Source: Bog-473 sp963717455
GTDB taxonomy: Bacteria; Actinomycetota; Acidimicrobiia; Acidimicrobiales; RAAP-2
NCBI GenBank assembly: GCA_963717455.1
Contig: OY970336.1
Coordinates: forward strand, 2,666,001 to 2,730,000
Length of the DNA stretch: 64,000 nucleotides
Direction of reading: 5' to 3'
The notes beneath the pieces are model-generated. The model saw only the letters and a list, made by a program, of their open reading frames with translations. It did no database searches and was not told the DNA's origin. Every line of letters starts with the position of its first letter. The stretch's first letter is position 1. Position numbers and translations under genes: made by a program. Positions 16,497-25,257 of the stretch are shown here, piece by piece.

Positions 16497-19325
16497 TTGC
16501 GCACGCTCGAGCCGGCCGCTCCACCGAGGAAGCAGCTCGGCACCCCCGGAAGGCACCCCTCGCCAGTGAACCGAGTACGAGCACACTTCGGACCTCTGTG
16601 GCCCTACGCGGTGCTGGTCGCCATTCCGACCGCTGCCTTCGTGCTCCCCGATCTCTTCGGTGGTCACCTGCTCCTCACGGGCGACAACCTGCAGCAGAAT
16701 TATCCGCTGCGTGTCCTGGTTGGCTCCATGATGCGCCACGGGCAGCTGCCCTTCTGGAACCAGTACATCTTCAGCGGCACACCGTTGATGGCCGACTTCA
16801 ACGCCGGCGCGTTCCACCCCCTGACGGGACTGTTCATCGTCTTGCCGGACCGAGCTGCCTGGATCGCGACCGAGGTCGTCCTCTTCTCGGGGATCGCGAT
16901 CGGGATGGACATCTTTCTGCGGGCACTGGCCCTCTCGACCGCGGCGTGCTTCATCGGTGCCGCGACGTTCGCCTTCGCTGGGCCCGTGCTGAACCAGGTG
17001 AACCACGTGGACATGAGCGAGGGGTTCCTGGCCATCCCCTGGATGCTGCTGGCCGTCCTGCACATCGTGCGCGACGGGCGCTGGCGCTGGTCCATCGTGC
17101 TGGGGATCGCCTTCGCGACGGTGATCCTCGGTGGCGCACCCGAGGCGATGCTCGACGAGGCGTGGCTCGTCATCGCCTATGCCGTCATGTCGGCCGGTCT
17201 CGACCGGGAGCGGTGGTGGAGGGTGTTGTCGAGGTGTGCCGTGGGAGCGGCGCTCGCGTTGTCGTTGGCTGCCATCCAATGGCTTCCTGGGCTCGACGCT
17301 ATCCGGAACTCGCAGCGGGGCAGCGGTGTGGTCGCTGCGGCTGGGAGCTACCCCGGGCCGTTCAGCATCCTCGCCCTCGTCCCCTACCTCGACGGCGGCT
17401 ACGGGCACCTCGGCGAGGCGTCGTTCTTCAGCCAATACAACCTGCCAGAGGTCGGCATCTATCTCGGCGTGTTGCCCCTCATCGCCCTCGTGACGCTGTG
17501 GCACCCGCGCTGGCCGAGCCGGCTTGCGGCGCGGGACCGATTGACGTGGTACGCCGTCGGGCTCTTCGGGTACCTCCTCGCCCTCGGGTCCTACACGCCC
17601 CTCGAGCACCTGTTCAACAGTGTGCCGCTCTACGGCAGTCAGCGGCTCCAGAGCCGGAACATGATCACAGTGGCGACCGCCGTCTGCGTGCTCTTCGCCG
17701 GATGGATCGACCGGACCGATACACCGAGGGTCAAGAGCCGGCTGACCCGCTACGACCGGGCCATGGCTCTGGTGCCCTTTGCCCTCGTGGCAGCGTTGTG
17801 TGTCTGGGCCCTCTTCGCGACGGGGTCCCTCGTCCACGTCTTCGCAGGGGTGTCGGTCAAGCCCGCCATCAGCGCGACCGTGCGCAAGGCAACCGTCATC
17901 GCGCTCGCCTTTTGTGCCGGCGCAGCGGCGATCGTATGGATCCGCCCGGTGCTCCGCAACGTTTCCTGGGCTCGGTTGGTCGCTGTCTTCGTGGCGCTCG
18001 ACCTCGGAGTGATGGCGCTCACGAGCCAGCTGACCCAGATTCCCCCGAACGACCTCGTGGCAGGGACCACGGCCGTGCAGCAGCTGATGGCCTCCCACCT
18101 GCCGCCGGGGGGGCGGATGGTCAATTACGACCCCCAGACCTATGGGAGCTTCGCCGGGAGCCCCCAGGGCGTCCCCGACCTCAACATCATCTCCGGGCTG
18201 CCCTCGGTCTCCGGCTACGCATCAATCGTGAACGAACACTACGAGTCGGTGACCCACACCCACGAGCAGGACGATCTGGACATCGGGCAGCTGGCGTCGG
18301 GAACGCTCGACCGGCTCGATCTCCGAGAAGTCGTGACCGTGCCCGAGTACTTCCTCGTACCGCTCCAGTCCGCGCCGCGCTCCATCAGCGACGTCCGAGG
18401 GATGTCCGAGCACTTCGGCGCCGACCCCGTGCTGGCGTGGGGGTACGGTGCCGATTTCAACGAGACCGCCTACCCCTTCTCACCGGGACCGCGACCGCCG
18501 TTGCACACTGGTCGGACATCCTCGTGGTTCTTCGGGGAGTCGCTCGTAGCCGATTCGGCCACCCTCCTGCTCAGCCATGCCGCGGGTCTTCCCGGCACCG
18601 TCGTCCGCTTCGGTGCGTTGTCGGCGGACGGGTCGACGCGCTGGGGGAATCCCGTGCCCGTGCCACCCGGGGCGAGCCGAGTCACCGGGCAACTCCCGCG
18701 GGGGAGCGCAGTCGGCCTCTCGGTGCAGGTGGTGGGTGGGAGTCCCCTCCCGTCCCAGCGCATGGTCGTGACCGTCGCCGGCAAGCCCTACGCGCTCGAG
18801 GGCTCGCTCTCGTCTGCGCTCGTGCCGGGCCCGTGGCGACTCGCCGGTTTCTCCGAGGGGTACGCGGTCTTCACGTTGCAAAAGGCGCCGGAGCCCATCA
18901 CCGCCGTGACCAGCGCAGGACGCCAACTCCCGATCGAGGTCCTGTCGAGTTCGACCAAGTCCGAGCAGATCCGCGTCGTCGCGCCGACGTCGGCCATGGT
19001 GACCCGCTCCGTCGCCTGGGATCCGGGGTGGACGGCCTCCGTCTCCGTCAACGGGGGGCCGGCCCGGAACGTTCCCGTCTCCTCGTTCGACCTCGTGCAG
19101 CAGATCCGGATCCCCCCGGGGCACGACCTGGTGACGTTCCACTACCGGCCACCGCACCTCCTGCTGTCGAGCATCCTGAGCCTGGGCGCGACGGGTGTCC
19201 TCATCGTGCTGCTCGTCTGGTGGCTCGTGACGCTGCGGGTGCGCCGGCGGCAGTCGGCGGCTTCGGTGGATGCACGCGACGCTCTCGACCCGATTGCGAC
19301 GGACGTGCCAGAGCAAGTGGGGTGA
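16497..19325 (+). CDS. Large YfhO-like membrane protein, putative glycosyltransferase
   Basis: A 942-residue integral membrane protein. A short cytoplasmic head is followed by a first membrane segment (about residues 33-53) and the loop LLTGDNLQQNYPLRVLVGSM with PFWNQYIFSGTPLMADFNAG, the signature of the YfhO/GT-C group in which the acidic residue of the first loop is catalytic. About twelve membrane segments occupy residues 33-510, then a 350-residue extracytoplasmic beta-rich region, then a last segment near 885-910. YfhO proteins glycosylate lipoteichoic acids or other envelope polymers from lipid-linked sugars. The first possible start is TTG 16497; GTG 16566 would shorten it by 23 residues. 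It lies 47 bases after sqdB and is probably co-transcribed. Confidence 0.78.
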   Translation: MRTLEPAAPPRKQLGTPGRHPSPVNRVRAHFGPLWPYAVLVAIPTAAFVLPDLFGGHLLLTGDNLQQNYPLRVLVGSMMRHGQLPFWNQYIFSGTPLMADFNAGAFHPLTGLFIVLPDRAAWIATEVVLFSGIAIGMDIFLRALALSTAACFIGAATFAFAGPVLNQVNHVDMSEGFLAIPWMLLAVLHIVRDGRWRWSIVLGIAFATVILGGAPEAMLDEAWLVIAYAVMSAGLDRERWWRVLSRCAVGAALALSLAAIQWLPGLDAIRNSQRGSGVVAAAGSYPGPFSILALVPYLDGGYGHLGEASFFSQYNLPEVGIYLGVLPLIALVTLWHPRWPSRLAARDRLTWYAVGLFGYLLALGSYTPLEHLFNSVPLYGSQRLQSRNMITVATAVCVLFAGWIDRTDTPRVKSRLTRYDRAMALVPFALVAALCVWALFATGSLVHVFAGVSVKPAISATVRKATVIALAFCAGAAAIVWIRPVLRNVSWARLVAVFVALDLGVMALTSQLTQIPPNDLVAGTTAVQQLMASHLPPGGRMVNYDPQTYGSFAGSPQGVPDLNIISGLPSVSGYASIVNEHYESVTHTHEQDDLDIGQLASGTLDRLDLREVVTVPEYFLVPLQSAPRSISDVRGMSEHFGADPVLAWGYGADFNETAYPFSPGPRPPLHTGRTSSWFFGESLVADSATLLLSHAAGLPGTVVRFGALSADGSTRWGNPVPVPPGASRVTGQLPRGSAVGLSVQVVGGSPLPSQRMVVTVAGKPYALEGSLSSALVPGPWRLAGFSEGYAVFTLQKAPEPITAVTSAGRQLPIEVLSSSTKSEQIRVVAPTSAMVTRSVAWDPGWTASVSVNGGPARNVPVSSFDLVQQIRIPPGHDLVTFHYRPPHLLLSSILSLGATGVLIVLLVWWLVTLRVRRRQSAASVDARDALDPIATDVPEQVG

Positions 19326-19339
19326 AGGGCGCGGGCCCT
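19326..19339. terminator. Short GC hairpin between convergent genes
   Basis: AGGGC and GCCCT form a perfect 5-bp stem around GCGG, directly after the stop of the YfhO-like gene and before the end of egtD. There is no U-tract, so this is at best a weak bidirectional terminator. Confidence 0.3.
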
Positions 19340-19370
19340 CCCGTCAGACGCGGTGGCGGCAGACCCGTCG

Positions 19371-20342
19371 TCAGCAGTACGGGTGGGAGAGGGTGAGCAG
19401 GAACTCGCCGTCCTCGGCGCCCCACATCTCCTCGACCACGAACCCCGCCTCCGAGAGCTCGCGCTCGACGCGCTCGGGGGTGAACTTGGCGCTGATCTCG
19501 GTGAGCAGGTCCTCACCCTCGTCGAAGTGGACGACCATGTCGGCGCCGGCGAGGGAGACCTCGGCGGCCTCCCGGGCACGGAGCCGCATCTCTATCCACT
19601 GCTCGTCCTCGTTCCATACCGCCACGTGGCGGAAGTTGTCGGGGTCGAAGTCACCGCCCAACCGCTCGTTGAGCACCTGCAGCACGTTGCGGTTGAAGTC
19701 CGCCGTCACGCCTGCTGCATCGTCGTACGCCGCCACGAGCCGCTTGGGGTCCTTGACGAGATCCGTGCCGAGCAGGAGTGAGTCATTGCTCGACATCGTG
19801 CAGTTCAGGTCGAAGAGGAAGCGGGCGCGCTGGGCCGGGTTCAGGTTGCCGATCGTCCCGCCCAGGAAGGCCACCATGCGCCTGCCCTCCGTCGGGATCT
19901 CTGCGAGATGCTGGTGGAAGTCGCCGATGACCAGGTGGATGTTGAGGTCGTCGTACTCCTCGGACAGCGTGGTGGCGGCGCTGCGGAGGAACTCGTCGCT
20001 CACGTCGAAGGGCACGTACCTCGACAGCAGGCCCGTGTCCTGGAGCGCGGTGAGGAGCAGGCGGGTCTTGTCGCACGCCCCTGCGCCCAGCTCCACGAGC
20101 GTGTCCGCCTTGGACAGCTCGGCCATGGAGGAGGCGTACTCCTCGAGCAGCGCCCGCTCCGCCCTGGTGGGGTAGTACTCGGGGAGCTGGGTGATCTCCT
20201 CGAACAAGCGGCTGCCGCGCTCGTCGTAGAACCACACGGGAGGGATCGACTTCGCACGGCCCCGCAGCCCCTCCAGGGCGTCGACCCGCATCTGGCTCCG
20301 CACCTCGTCGGCAGAGAGGTGCACGTCGATCGTGTAGGCCAT
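19371..20342 (-). CDS. egtD: L-histidine N-alpha-methyltransferase
   Basis: A 323-residue SAM-dependent enzyme that trimethylates histidine to hercynine, the first step of ergothioneine synthesis. Family marks are PPVWFYDERGSRLFEEITQLPEYYPTRAE (in pieces, about residues 34-62), the SAM motif LVELGAGACDKTRLLL near 81-96, YVPFDVSDEFL, and VAFLGGTIGNLNP near 158-170. Length equals the mycobacterial enzyme. It starts three bases after the egtB stop, so egtB-egtD form one transcript. egtA, egtC and egtE are not in this window. Confidence 0.95.
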   Translation of the reverse strand: MAYTIDVHLSADEVRSQMRVDALEGLRGRAKSIPPVWFYDERGSRLFEEITQLPEYYPTRAERALLEEYASSMAELSKADTLVELGAGACDKTRLLLTALQDTGLLSRYVPFDVSDEFLRSAATTLSEEYDDLNIHLVIGDFHQHLAEIPTEGRRMVAFLGGTIGNLNPAQRARFLFDLNCTMSSNDSLLLGTDLVKDPKRLVAAYDDAAGVTADFNRNVLQVLNERLGGDFDPDNFRHVAVWNEDEQWIEMRLRAREAAEVSLAGADMVVHFDEGEDLLTEISAKFTPERVERELSEAGFVVEEMWGAEDGEFLLTLSHPYC

Positions 20343-20345
20343 GAC

Positions 20346-21620
20346 TCAGGGGTCCCGGGCGAGCCGCACGCCGCCGAACGACCAGCGGGCACCGGGGGGG
20401 AAGAAGTTGCGATAGGTGGCGCGGACGTGCCCGCGCGGCGTGGCACAGCATCCGCCCCGGAGCACGTACTGGCTCACCATGAACTTGCCGTTGTACTCGC
20501 CCACGGCACCGGGCGCAGCGCGGAACCCCGGATAGGGGGAGTACGCGCTCGACGTCCATTCCCAGGTGTCCCCGAAGATCGCGTTGGTCGATACAGCGGG
20601 CCGGGGATGGGGCGCCCCCTCCCCGAGGAAGTCGTCGTCCAGGAAGTTGTCGCCGCCGCCGTGTGCCGTGGCGATCGTCTCCCATTCGGACTCTGTGGGC
20701 AGCCGCATGCCGGTCCAGTGGGCGAACGCATCCGCCTCGTAGTAGCTCACATGGCAGACCGGCTCGTCGGGGTCGACCGGACGCAGGCCCGACAGGGTGA
20801 ACTGCAGCCAACGATCGGGGTCGTCGGGGTCCCTCGACCAGTACAGAGGGGCCTCCCACTGCTGGGTGTTCACCACAGCCCAGCCGTCGGAGAGCCAGAA
20901 CTCTGGCCGGCTGTAGCCCTCGTCCTCCATGAAGGAGAGCCACTCCCCGCAGGTCACCGGCCGGTCTGCGAGCCCGAACGGGGTCAGCTGCACCGAGTGC
21001 ACCGGGAACTCGTTGTCGAACCCGAACCCCTCGCCCCGATGGCCCACCTCGACGGGGCCGCCACTGTGCTCCAACCAGTTCGCCTTGGGCGGATGGGTGC
21101 TCGAGGGGGTGGGCGACCCCGCCAAGTACGCCGGGTGGAGAGGGTTGCGCGACAGGACGTGCTTGATGTCCATCAGCAGGAGCTCCTGATGCTGTTGCTC
21201 ATGATGGAGGCCCAGGATGATCAGCTCCGCCAGAGCGGGTTGAGCAGGATCCCGGAGCAGCGGCTCCATGGCGGCGTCGACATGGGCGCGGTAGCGCGCG
21301 ATCTCCTCGACGCCGGGCCGAGAGAGATTGCCGCGCTCGGGCCGTGGATGCCGGGCACCGACGGCCTCGTAATACGAATTGAAGATGTACACGTACGCGT
21401 CGTCGAAGACTTGGTATCGACTGTCGTACTCACCGAGGAGAAACGTCTCGAAGAACCATGTGACGTGGGCGCGGTGCCATTTCGTCGGGCTGACGTCGGG
21501 CATCGTCTGGACCGTCTGGTCCTCCGCACTGAGCACGGACGCCAGCCGTTCGGTGGTGGCCCGCACCCGGGCGTACTCCTCAAGGAGATCGGACGGCGCT
21601 GCTCGACCGCTCTTCTCCAT
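20346..21620 (-). CDS. egtB: Hercynine oxygenase (sulfoxide synthase)
   Basis: A 424-residue non-heme iron enzyme that couples hercynine with gamma-glutamylcysteine or cysteine and oxygen. The N-terminal DinB-like domain carries the iron ligands: WHRAH at about 48-52 and HHEQQHQE at 139-146, i.e. His-x3-His-x-Glu. The C-terminal FGE-like domain contains VCHVSYYEADAFAHWTG, LPTESEWE, TWEWTSS and a terminal FGGVRLARD. The ATG at 21620 has GAAGGGA about nine bases upstream; the frame goes back to 21662. The C-terminal domain resembles formylglycine-generating enzyme, but the DinB half identifies it as EgtB. A 185-base gap separates it from the ABC permease. Confidence 0.94.
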   Translation of the reverse strand: MEKSGRAAPSDLLEEYARVRATTERLASVLSAEDQTVQTMPDVSPTKWHRAHVTWFFETFLLGEYDSRYQVFDDAYVYIFNSYYEAVGARHPRPERGNLSRPGVEEIARYRAHVDAAMEPLLRDPAQPALAELIILGLHHEQQHQELLLMDIKHVLSRNPLHPAYLAGSPTPSSTHPPKANWLEHSGGPVEVGHRGEGFGFDNEFPVHSVQLTPFGLADRPVTCGEWLSFMEDEGYSRPEFWLSDGWAVVNTQQWEAPLYWSRDPDDPDRWLQFTLSGLRPVDPDEPVCHVSYYEADAFAHWTGMRLPTESEWETIATAHGGGDNFLDDDFLGEGAPHPRPAVSTNAIFGDTWEWTSSAYSPYPGFRAAPGAVGEYNGKFMVSQYVLRGGCCATPRGHVRATYRNFFPPGARWSFGGVRLARDP

Positions 21621-21805
21621 CACGTTCGTCCCTTCGCCACCCCACTCGGAGCGGTTGCGCACACTGGCTGCCGGTTGCGGATCACGTTACCCAGATGTGC
21701 CCCCGATCAGGCGCGTTTCGCGCACTTTTCACCCAAAGGAGCGAAGACCTGGTGATTCTGGCTGTCCGTACGCGCCCCCGGCCCTCTCGCCGGAGGGAAG
21801 GCCGA

Positions 21806-22720
21806 TCAGGCCAGCACCTTGTGTCGGAAATTGCGCAGGCCGAGCACCAGGAAGATGACGCTGAAGGCCACGATCGCGGGATAGATGACGTAGAGGTGCA
21901 TGTGGGCGGCGTCGGTGAACGCGGCCCGCATTCCGTCGTTGATGTAGATGAGGGGGTTGACGAGCACCAGGATCTGCAGCCAGTGGATGGGGCCGACCTC
22001 GACCGGCGCGAGCCGCGTCCACTGGTAATAGGTGCCGCCCAGGAAGGTGATGGGCAGCACGATGAACCCGAACATCAGGCCGAGGTTGCGCGGCTCGAAC
22101 GAGGTCCCCAGCAACAGGCCGAGGGACGCCATGCAGATGCACGAGAGGGGGACCAGGGTCACGATGAGCAACCAGTGCAGGCTGATGTGCGCCTCGACGC
22201 CGGCTGCGTGCACCACGGAGGCGATGGGGAGGACGATCGCCGCCGAGATCAAACCCTGTGCACCCCCGGAGATCACCTTGGAGATCGCCACGAGCCAGAT
22301 GGGGCAGGGTGCCTGCACCCGGTCCTCGATCTCGCGGGTGAAGCCGAATTCCTGTGCCAGCGGCATTGCCACGGCCTGGATCCCCTGGAACATGATCGAC
22401 AGCCCGACCACCCCCGGCACCAGCACCGTGGCGAACGCCGACTCCGCGCCGGGGATCCCGCTGGCGGCGCCGATCCCTTGGCCGATCTTGGGGAACACGT
22501 AGAGGAACACGAAGCACAGCAGGAAAGGCTGCACCAGAGTGCGCACTGTGAACTCGACCTTGTGCTTCCACAGGACGACGAGATCGCGCAGGATCAATGC
22601 ATGCAGCGAGGTCCAGCTCGCTGCGGTCGCCGAACGCGTCGGCGCCAGGTCCACATGGTGCGTGCCAGGTGGACCGAAGGTGGTGGCGGCGGGGACGGCT
22701 GGCGTCGTGGTGGTGGACAT
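21806..22720 (-). CDS. ABC-2 type permease (DrrB-like)
   Basis: A 304-residue membrane protein with six membrane segments between about residues 60 and 300, of the ABC-2 export permease type. PFLLCFVFLYVFPKIG, VPGVVGLSIMFQGIQAVAMPLAQEFGFTREIEDR and VLVNPLIYINDGMRA are typical of DrrB-like daunorubicin or lipid exporters. The ATG at 22720 overlaps the stop of the ATPase gene by one base (TGATG on the minus strand). The first 30 residues are a low-complexity cytoplasmic head. Substrate cannot be told from the sequence. Confidence 0.88.
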   Translation of the reverse strand: MSTTTTPAVPAATTFGPPGTHHVDLAPTRSATAASWTSLHALILRDLVVLWKHKVEFTVRTLVQPFLLCFVFLYVFPKIGQGIGAASGIPGAESAFATVLVPGVVGLSIMFQGIQAVAMPLAQEFGFTREIEDRVQAPCPIWLVAISKVISGGAQGLISAAIVLPIASVVHAAGVEAHISLHWLLIVTLVPLSCICMASLGLLLGTSFEPRNLGLMFGFIVLPITFLGGTYYQWTRLAPVEVGPIHWLQILVLVNPLIYINDGMRAAFTDAAHMHLYVIYPAIVAFSVIFLVLGLRNFRHKVLA

Positions 22721-23733
22721 CAGTCGCGCAACTCCTTCCCGGTCAAACCGATGAAGACCGTTTCGAGAGTGGGCTCGGCGACCGACAGGTCGGCCAACGA
22801 GAACCCGGCCGACTCGGCGGCCTCGACGATGCGCGGGACCAGCCGTTCAGAGCCGCGGATCTGCAGCTCGACGCCGTCAGGGATCTGGCGGGTCCGCGTG
22901 AGGTCGTCGAGCCGCTCGCTGAAGGCGTCGGCCAGCTTCTGCGTATCCCCGGCGGCCTTCACGGTCACGATGGTGTCGGCGCCCACGCTTCGCTTGAGCT
23001 CGGTCGGGGTATCGAGGGCCAGGATCCTGCCGTGGTCCATGATGGCAACGCGGTCGCAGAGCTTGTCCGCCTCCTCCATGTAGTGCGTCGTGAGGAGGAT
23101 GGTCTGGCCCTCTGCATTGAGGCCGCCGAGCAGGTCCCACAGGGCCAGACGGCCCTGTGGGTCGAGTCCGGCGGTGGGCTCGTCGAGGAAGAGCACGGCG
23201 GGACGATGGAAGATCGCCCGGGCCACCATCAGCCGCTGGGCCATGCCGCCCGAGAGGGCGTACACGGACGCCTTGGCGAACCGACTCAGTTGGAACCGCT
23301 CGAGCAGCTCGTCGGCCGTCTGCCTGCACTCCTTCGGGCCCATGCCGAACAGGCGGCCGTGGAAGTACAGGTTCTCCCATGGAGTGAGCTGACGGTCCAG
23401 CGTGTTCTGCTGGGACACGACGCCGATGAGTTGTTTCACCAGCGTCGGGTGCTGCACGACATCGATGCCTCCGACCAGGGCATGCCCTTCGGTCGGGATG
23501 ACCCTCGTCGTGAGCACGCCCACGGTGGTGGTCTTCCCGGCCCCGTTCGGCCCGAGGAGGCCGAAGACCTCTCCGGCTCCCACGCGGAGGCTCAACTGGT
23601 CGACGGCGCGGAAATCAGTGCCCTGGTAGGTCTTGGTGAGGCCCACCGTCTCGATGATCGGCGCAGTGGGCTCACCGGAGGCGCCTTCGCGCTGGGTTGC
23701 CGCGGTCGTCGTGGTCATAGATCCCATGTGCAC
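22720..23733 (-). CDS. ABC exporter ATP-binding protein (DrrA-like)
   Basis: A 337-residue ATPase. Walker A is GPNGAGKTTT, the Q-loop is in GVVSQQNTLDRQLTPWENL, the signature is LSGGMAQRL, Walker B is VLFLDEPTAGLDPQGR, and the H-loop is in LLTTHYMEEAD. The extra C-terminal domain of about 90 residues ends LETVFIGLTGKELRD, as in DrrA-type ATPases. GTG 23733 gives the longest protein; ATG codons at 23727 and 23718 are equally possible and no ribosome binding site decides. It lies 35 bases after the PadR gene and overlaps the permease by one base, so all three form one operon. Confidence 0.9.
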   Translation of the reverse strand: MHMGSMTTTTAATQREGASGEPTAPIIETVGLTKTYQGTDFRAVDQLSLRVGAGEVFGLLGPNGAGKTTTVGVLTTRVIPTEGHALVGGIDVVQHPTLVKQLIGVVSQQNTLDRQLTPWENLYFHGRLFGMGPKECRQTADELLERFQLSRFAKASVYALSGGMAQRLMVARAIFHRPAVLFLDEPTAGLDPQGRLALWDLLGGLNAEGQTILLTTHYMEEADKLCDRVAIMDHGRILALDTPTELKRSVGADTIVTVKAAGDTQKLADAFSERLDDLTRTRQIPDGVELQIRGSERLVPRIVEAAESAGFSLADLSVAEPTLETVFIGLTGKELRD

Positions 23734-23768
23734 AGTACCGGTCGCCTCGAGTGATGGTCCGTCTCGGC

Positions 23769-24389
23769 TCAGTCCTCGGCGAGGATCTGGTACAGCTCCT
23801 TGCGGGCCTTCTGGATCACGGCGATGCCCCGCTCGATCTGGGACTTCTCGCCGGCACCGGCCAACTGCTTGGCGGCACCCATGAGCTGACCCACGCCCTG
23901 GCGCAGCGAGAGGACTTCGTCGTCGGTCTCGCCGGTCGCCTGCCAGGGGAGCGTTGCCTTCTTGGCCTCCGCCCTGCCGGCGTCGGTGAGCGCGTACGTG
24001 CGGCTCCCATCGACGTCGGACGACTGCACCAGGCCCTCGTCTTCGAGCATCTGGAGGTGCGGGTAGACGGACCCGGGGCTCGGACGCCAGAGTCCGCCGC
24101 TCATCTCCTCGAGCCGTCGCATCACTTCGTAGCCGTGGGCCGGCTCGTCGCGCAGGGCGACCAGGATGGCCGTCCGGATCGCGCCCCGGGGCATTCGCCG
24201 CCCGCCGCCCCAGCCGCGGCCAAATCCGCCGCGCTCTCCGCCCCAGCCGCCGCGCTCACCCCAGCGGCCACGGCCCCGCATCCCGCCGCGGCCGGCGAAG
24301 AAGTGGTCGTGGGGGTGGTCGTGATCGTGCGGGCGGTCACGGTCGTGCTCGTGGACCGTGTCGTGCTGGTGTTCTTGTTCTTGTGCCAT
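23769..24389 (-). CDS. PadR-family regulator with His-rich and Gly/Arg-rich N-terminal tail
   Basis: A 206-residue regulator. Residues 1-30 are extremely His/Asp-rich (HDTVHEHDRDRPHDHDHPHD), residues 31-66 are Gly/Arg/Trp-rich, and the PadR winged helix begins at about 67: MPRGAIRTAILVALRDEPAHGYEVMRRLEE, then PSPGSVYPHLQMLEDEGLV and the wing GSRTYALTDAGRAE. A C-terminal helix for dimerisation follows. It is first in the exporter operon, so it most likely represses that operon in response to an exported compound. The His-rich tail could bind metal ions; this is inference from composition only. The upstream region has an AT-rich palindrome. Confidence 0.9.
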   Translation of the reverse strand: MAQEQEHQHDTVHEHDRDRPHDHDHPHDHFFAGRGGMRGRGRWGERGGWGGERGGFGRGWGGGRRMPRGAIRTAILVALRDEPAHGYEVMRRLEEMSGGLWRPSPGSVYPHLQMLEDEGLVQSSDVDGSRTYALTDAGRAEAKKATLPWQATGETDDEVLSLRQGVGQLMGAAKQLAGAGEKSQIERGIAVIQKARKELYQILAED

Positions 24390-24456
24390 TGGTGCCTCCT
24401 TGTCCTCTGCGACCCCTTGCGCAGGGGTGCTCTGGTCTCTGCCTTGTAGAACACTA

Positions 24457-24471
24457 ATAATATATCATTAT
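24457..24471. promoter_or_regulatory. AT-rich palindrome upstream of padR, candidate operator
   Basis: ATAAT-ATATC-ATTAT is an inverted repeat with 5-bp arms inside an AT-rich block at about 24450-24490, between padR (minus) and msrA (plus). On the minus strand a TATAAT hexamer overlaps it, so a protein bound here would block a padR promoter. PadR autoregulation is usual for the family; the site assignment is inference. Confidence 0.4.
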
Positions 24472-24579
24472 ATTTCGTATAAGTCACATATCTTCTCCGC
24501 TGAGGGACTAAAAGGCGCATGACCAGGGACGACGACGTCGCATACTGGGAGAAGCGGTTCGGTTTCCCGAGGAGGCGCC

Positions 24580-25230
24580 GTGGGTCTGTTCAGCAAGAAG
24601 CGGATGGTGACCCCCGAGCGGGCGCTGCCCGGGCGGGAGGCGGCGATGCCGGTCGGCGGGGACCACCTGGTGCTCGCCACGAAGCTGACGCCGCCGTTCC
24701 CCGACGATCTCGAGCAGGCGGTCTTCGGGATGGGGTGCTTCTGGGGCGCGGAGAGGGTGTTCTGGTCCCTGCCCGGCGTCTTCACCACTGCGGTGGGATA
24801 CGCCGGCGGCCTGACGCCCAACCCGACCTACCGTGAGGTCCGCAGTGGCCGCACCGGCCATGCCGAAGTGGTCCTCGTCGTCTTCGATCCCTCAGTGACC
24901 AGCTACGAGCGGTTCGTCGCCGCGTTCTTCGAGGGCCATGACCCGACGCAGAGGATGCGACAGGGCAACGACGTGGGGACGCAGTACCGCTCCGCCATCT
25001 ACACGACTTCGCCGGAACAGTCCGCCACGGCGCACCGGGTGGCCGAACGCTTCAGCGGGCAGCTCCGCGAAGCCGGCTACCGCGCCATCACGACGGAGAT
25101 TGCCCCGAGCGGGGACTTCTACTACGCCGAGAGCTACCACCAGCAGTACCTCGAGGCCAACCCCGGTGGTTACTGCGGCCTGGGTGGCACGGGCGTCTCG
25201 TGCCCCGTTGGCCTGGCCGGGACGGGGTGA
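24580..25230 (+). CDS. msrA: Peptide methionine sulfoxide reductase A
   Basis: A 216-residue MsrA that reduces methionine-S-sulfoxide in proteins. The catalytic GMGCFWGAERVFW has Cys53; the EGHDPTQRMRQGNDVGTQYRSAIY block and FYYAESYHQQYL follow as expected. The C-terminal GGYCGLGGTGVSCPV supplies recycling cysteines. Length and the 40-residue lead fit the long MsrA type. The start is GTG 24580 after GAGGCGCC. It stands alone. Together with ergothioneine genes nearby it indicates a well-developed defence against oxidants. Confidence 0.94.
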   Translation: MGLFSKKRMVTPERALPGREAAMPVGGDHLVLATKLTPPFPDDLEQAVFGMGCFWGAERVFWSLPGVFTTAVGYAGGLTPNPTYREVRSGRTGHAEVVLVVFDPSVTSYERFVAAFFEGHDPTQRMRQGNDVGTQYRSAIYTTSPEQSATAHRVAERFSGQLREAGYRAITTEIAPSGDFYYAESYHQQYLEANPGGYCGLGGTGVSCPVGLAGTG

Positions 25231-25257
25231 GCACCGGCGATCCGCCGGCGCCCGCGC

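Noticed and set aside
16598..19396. Plus-strand 932-codon frame inside the YfhO-like gene
   Set aside because: Same strand but another frame. It lacks hydrophobic segments and motifs, while the chosen frame shows membrane segments and the YfhO loop.
20346..21620. Formylglycine-generating enzyme for the sulfatase
   Set aside because: The C-terminal domain is FGE-like, but the N-terminal DinB domain with His-x3-His-x-Glu and the adjacent egtD identify EgtB.
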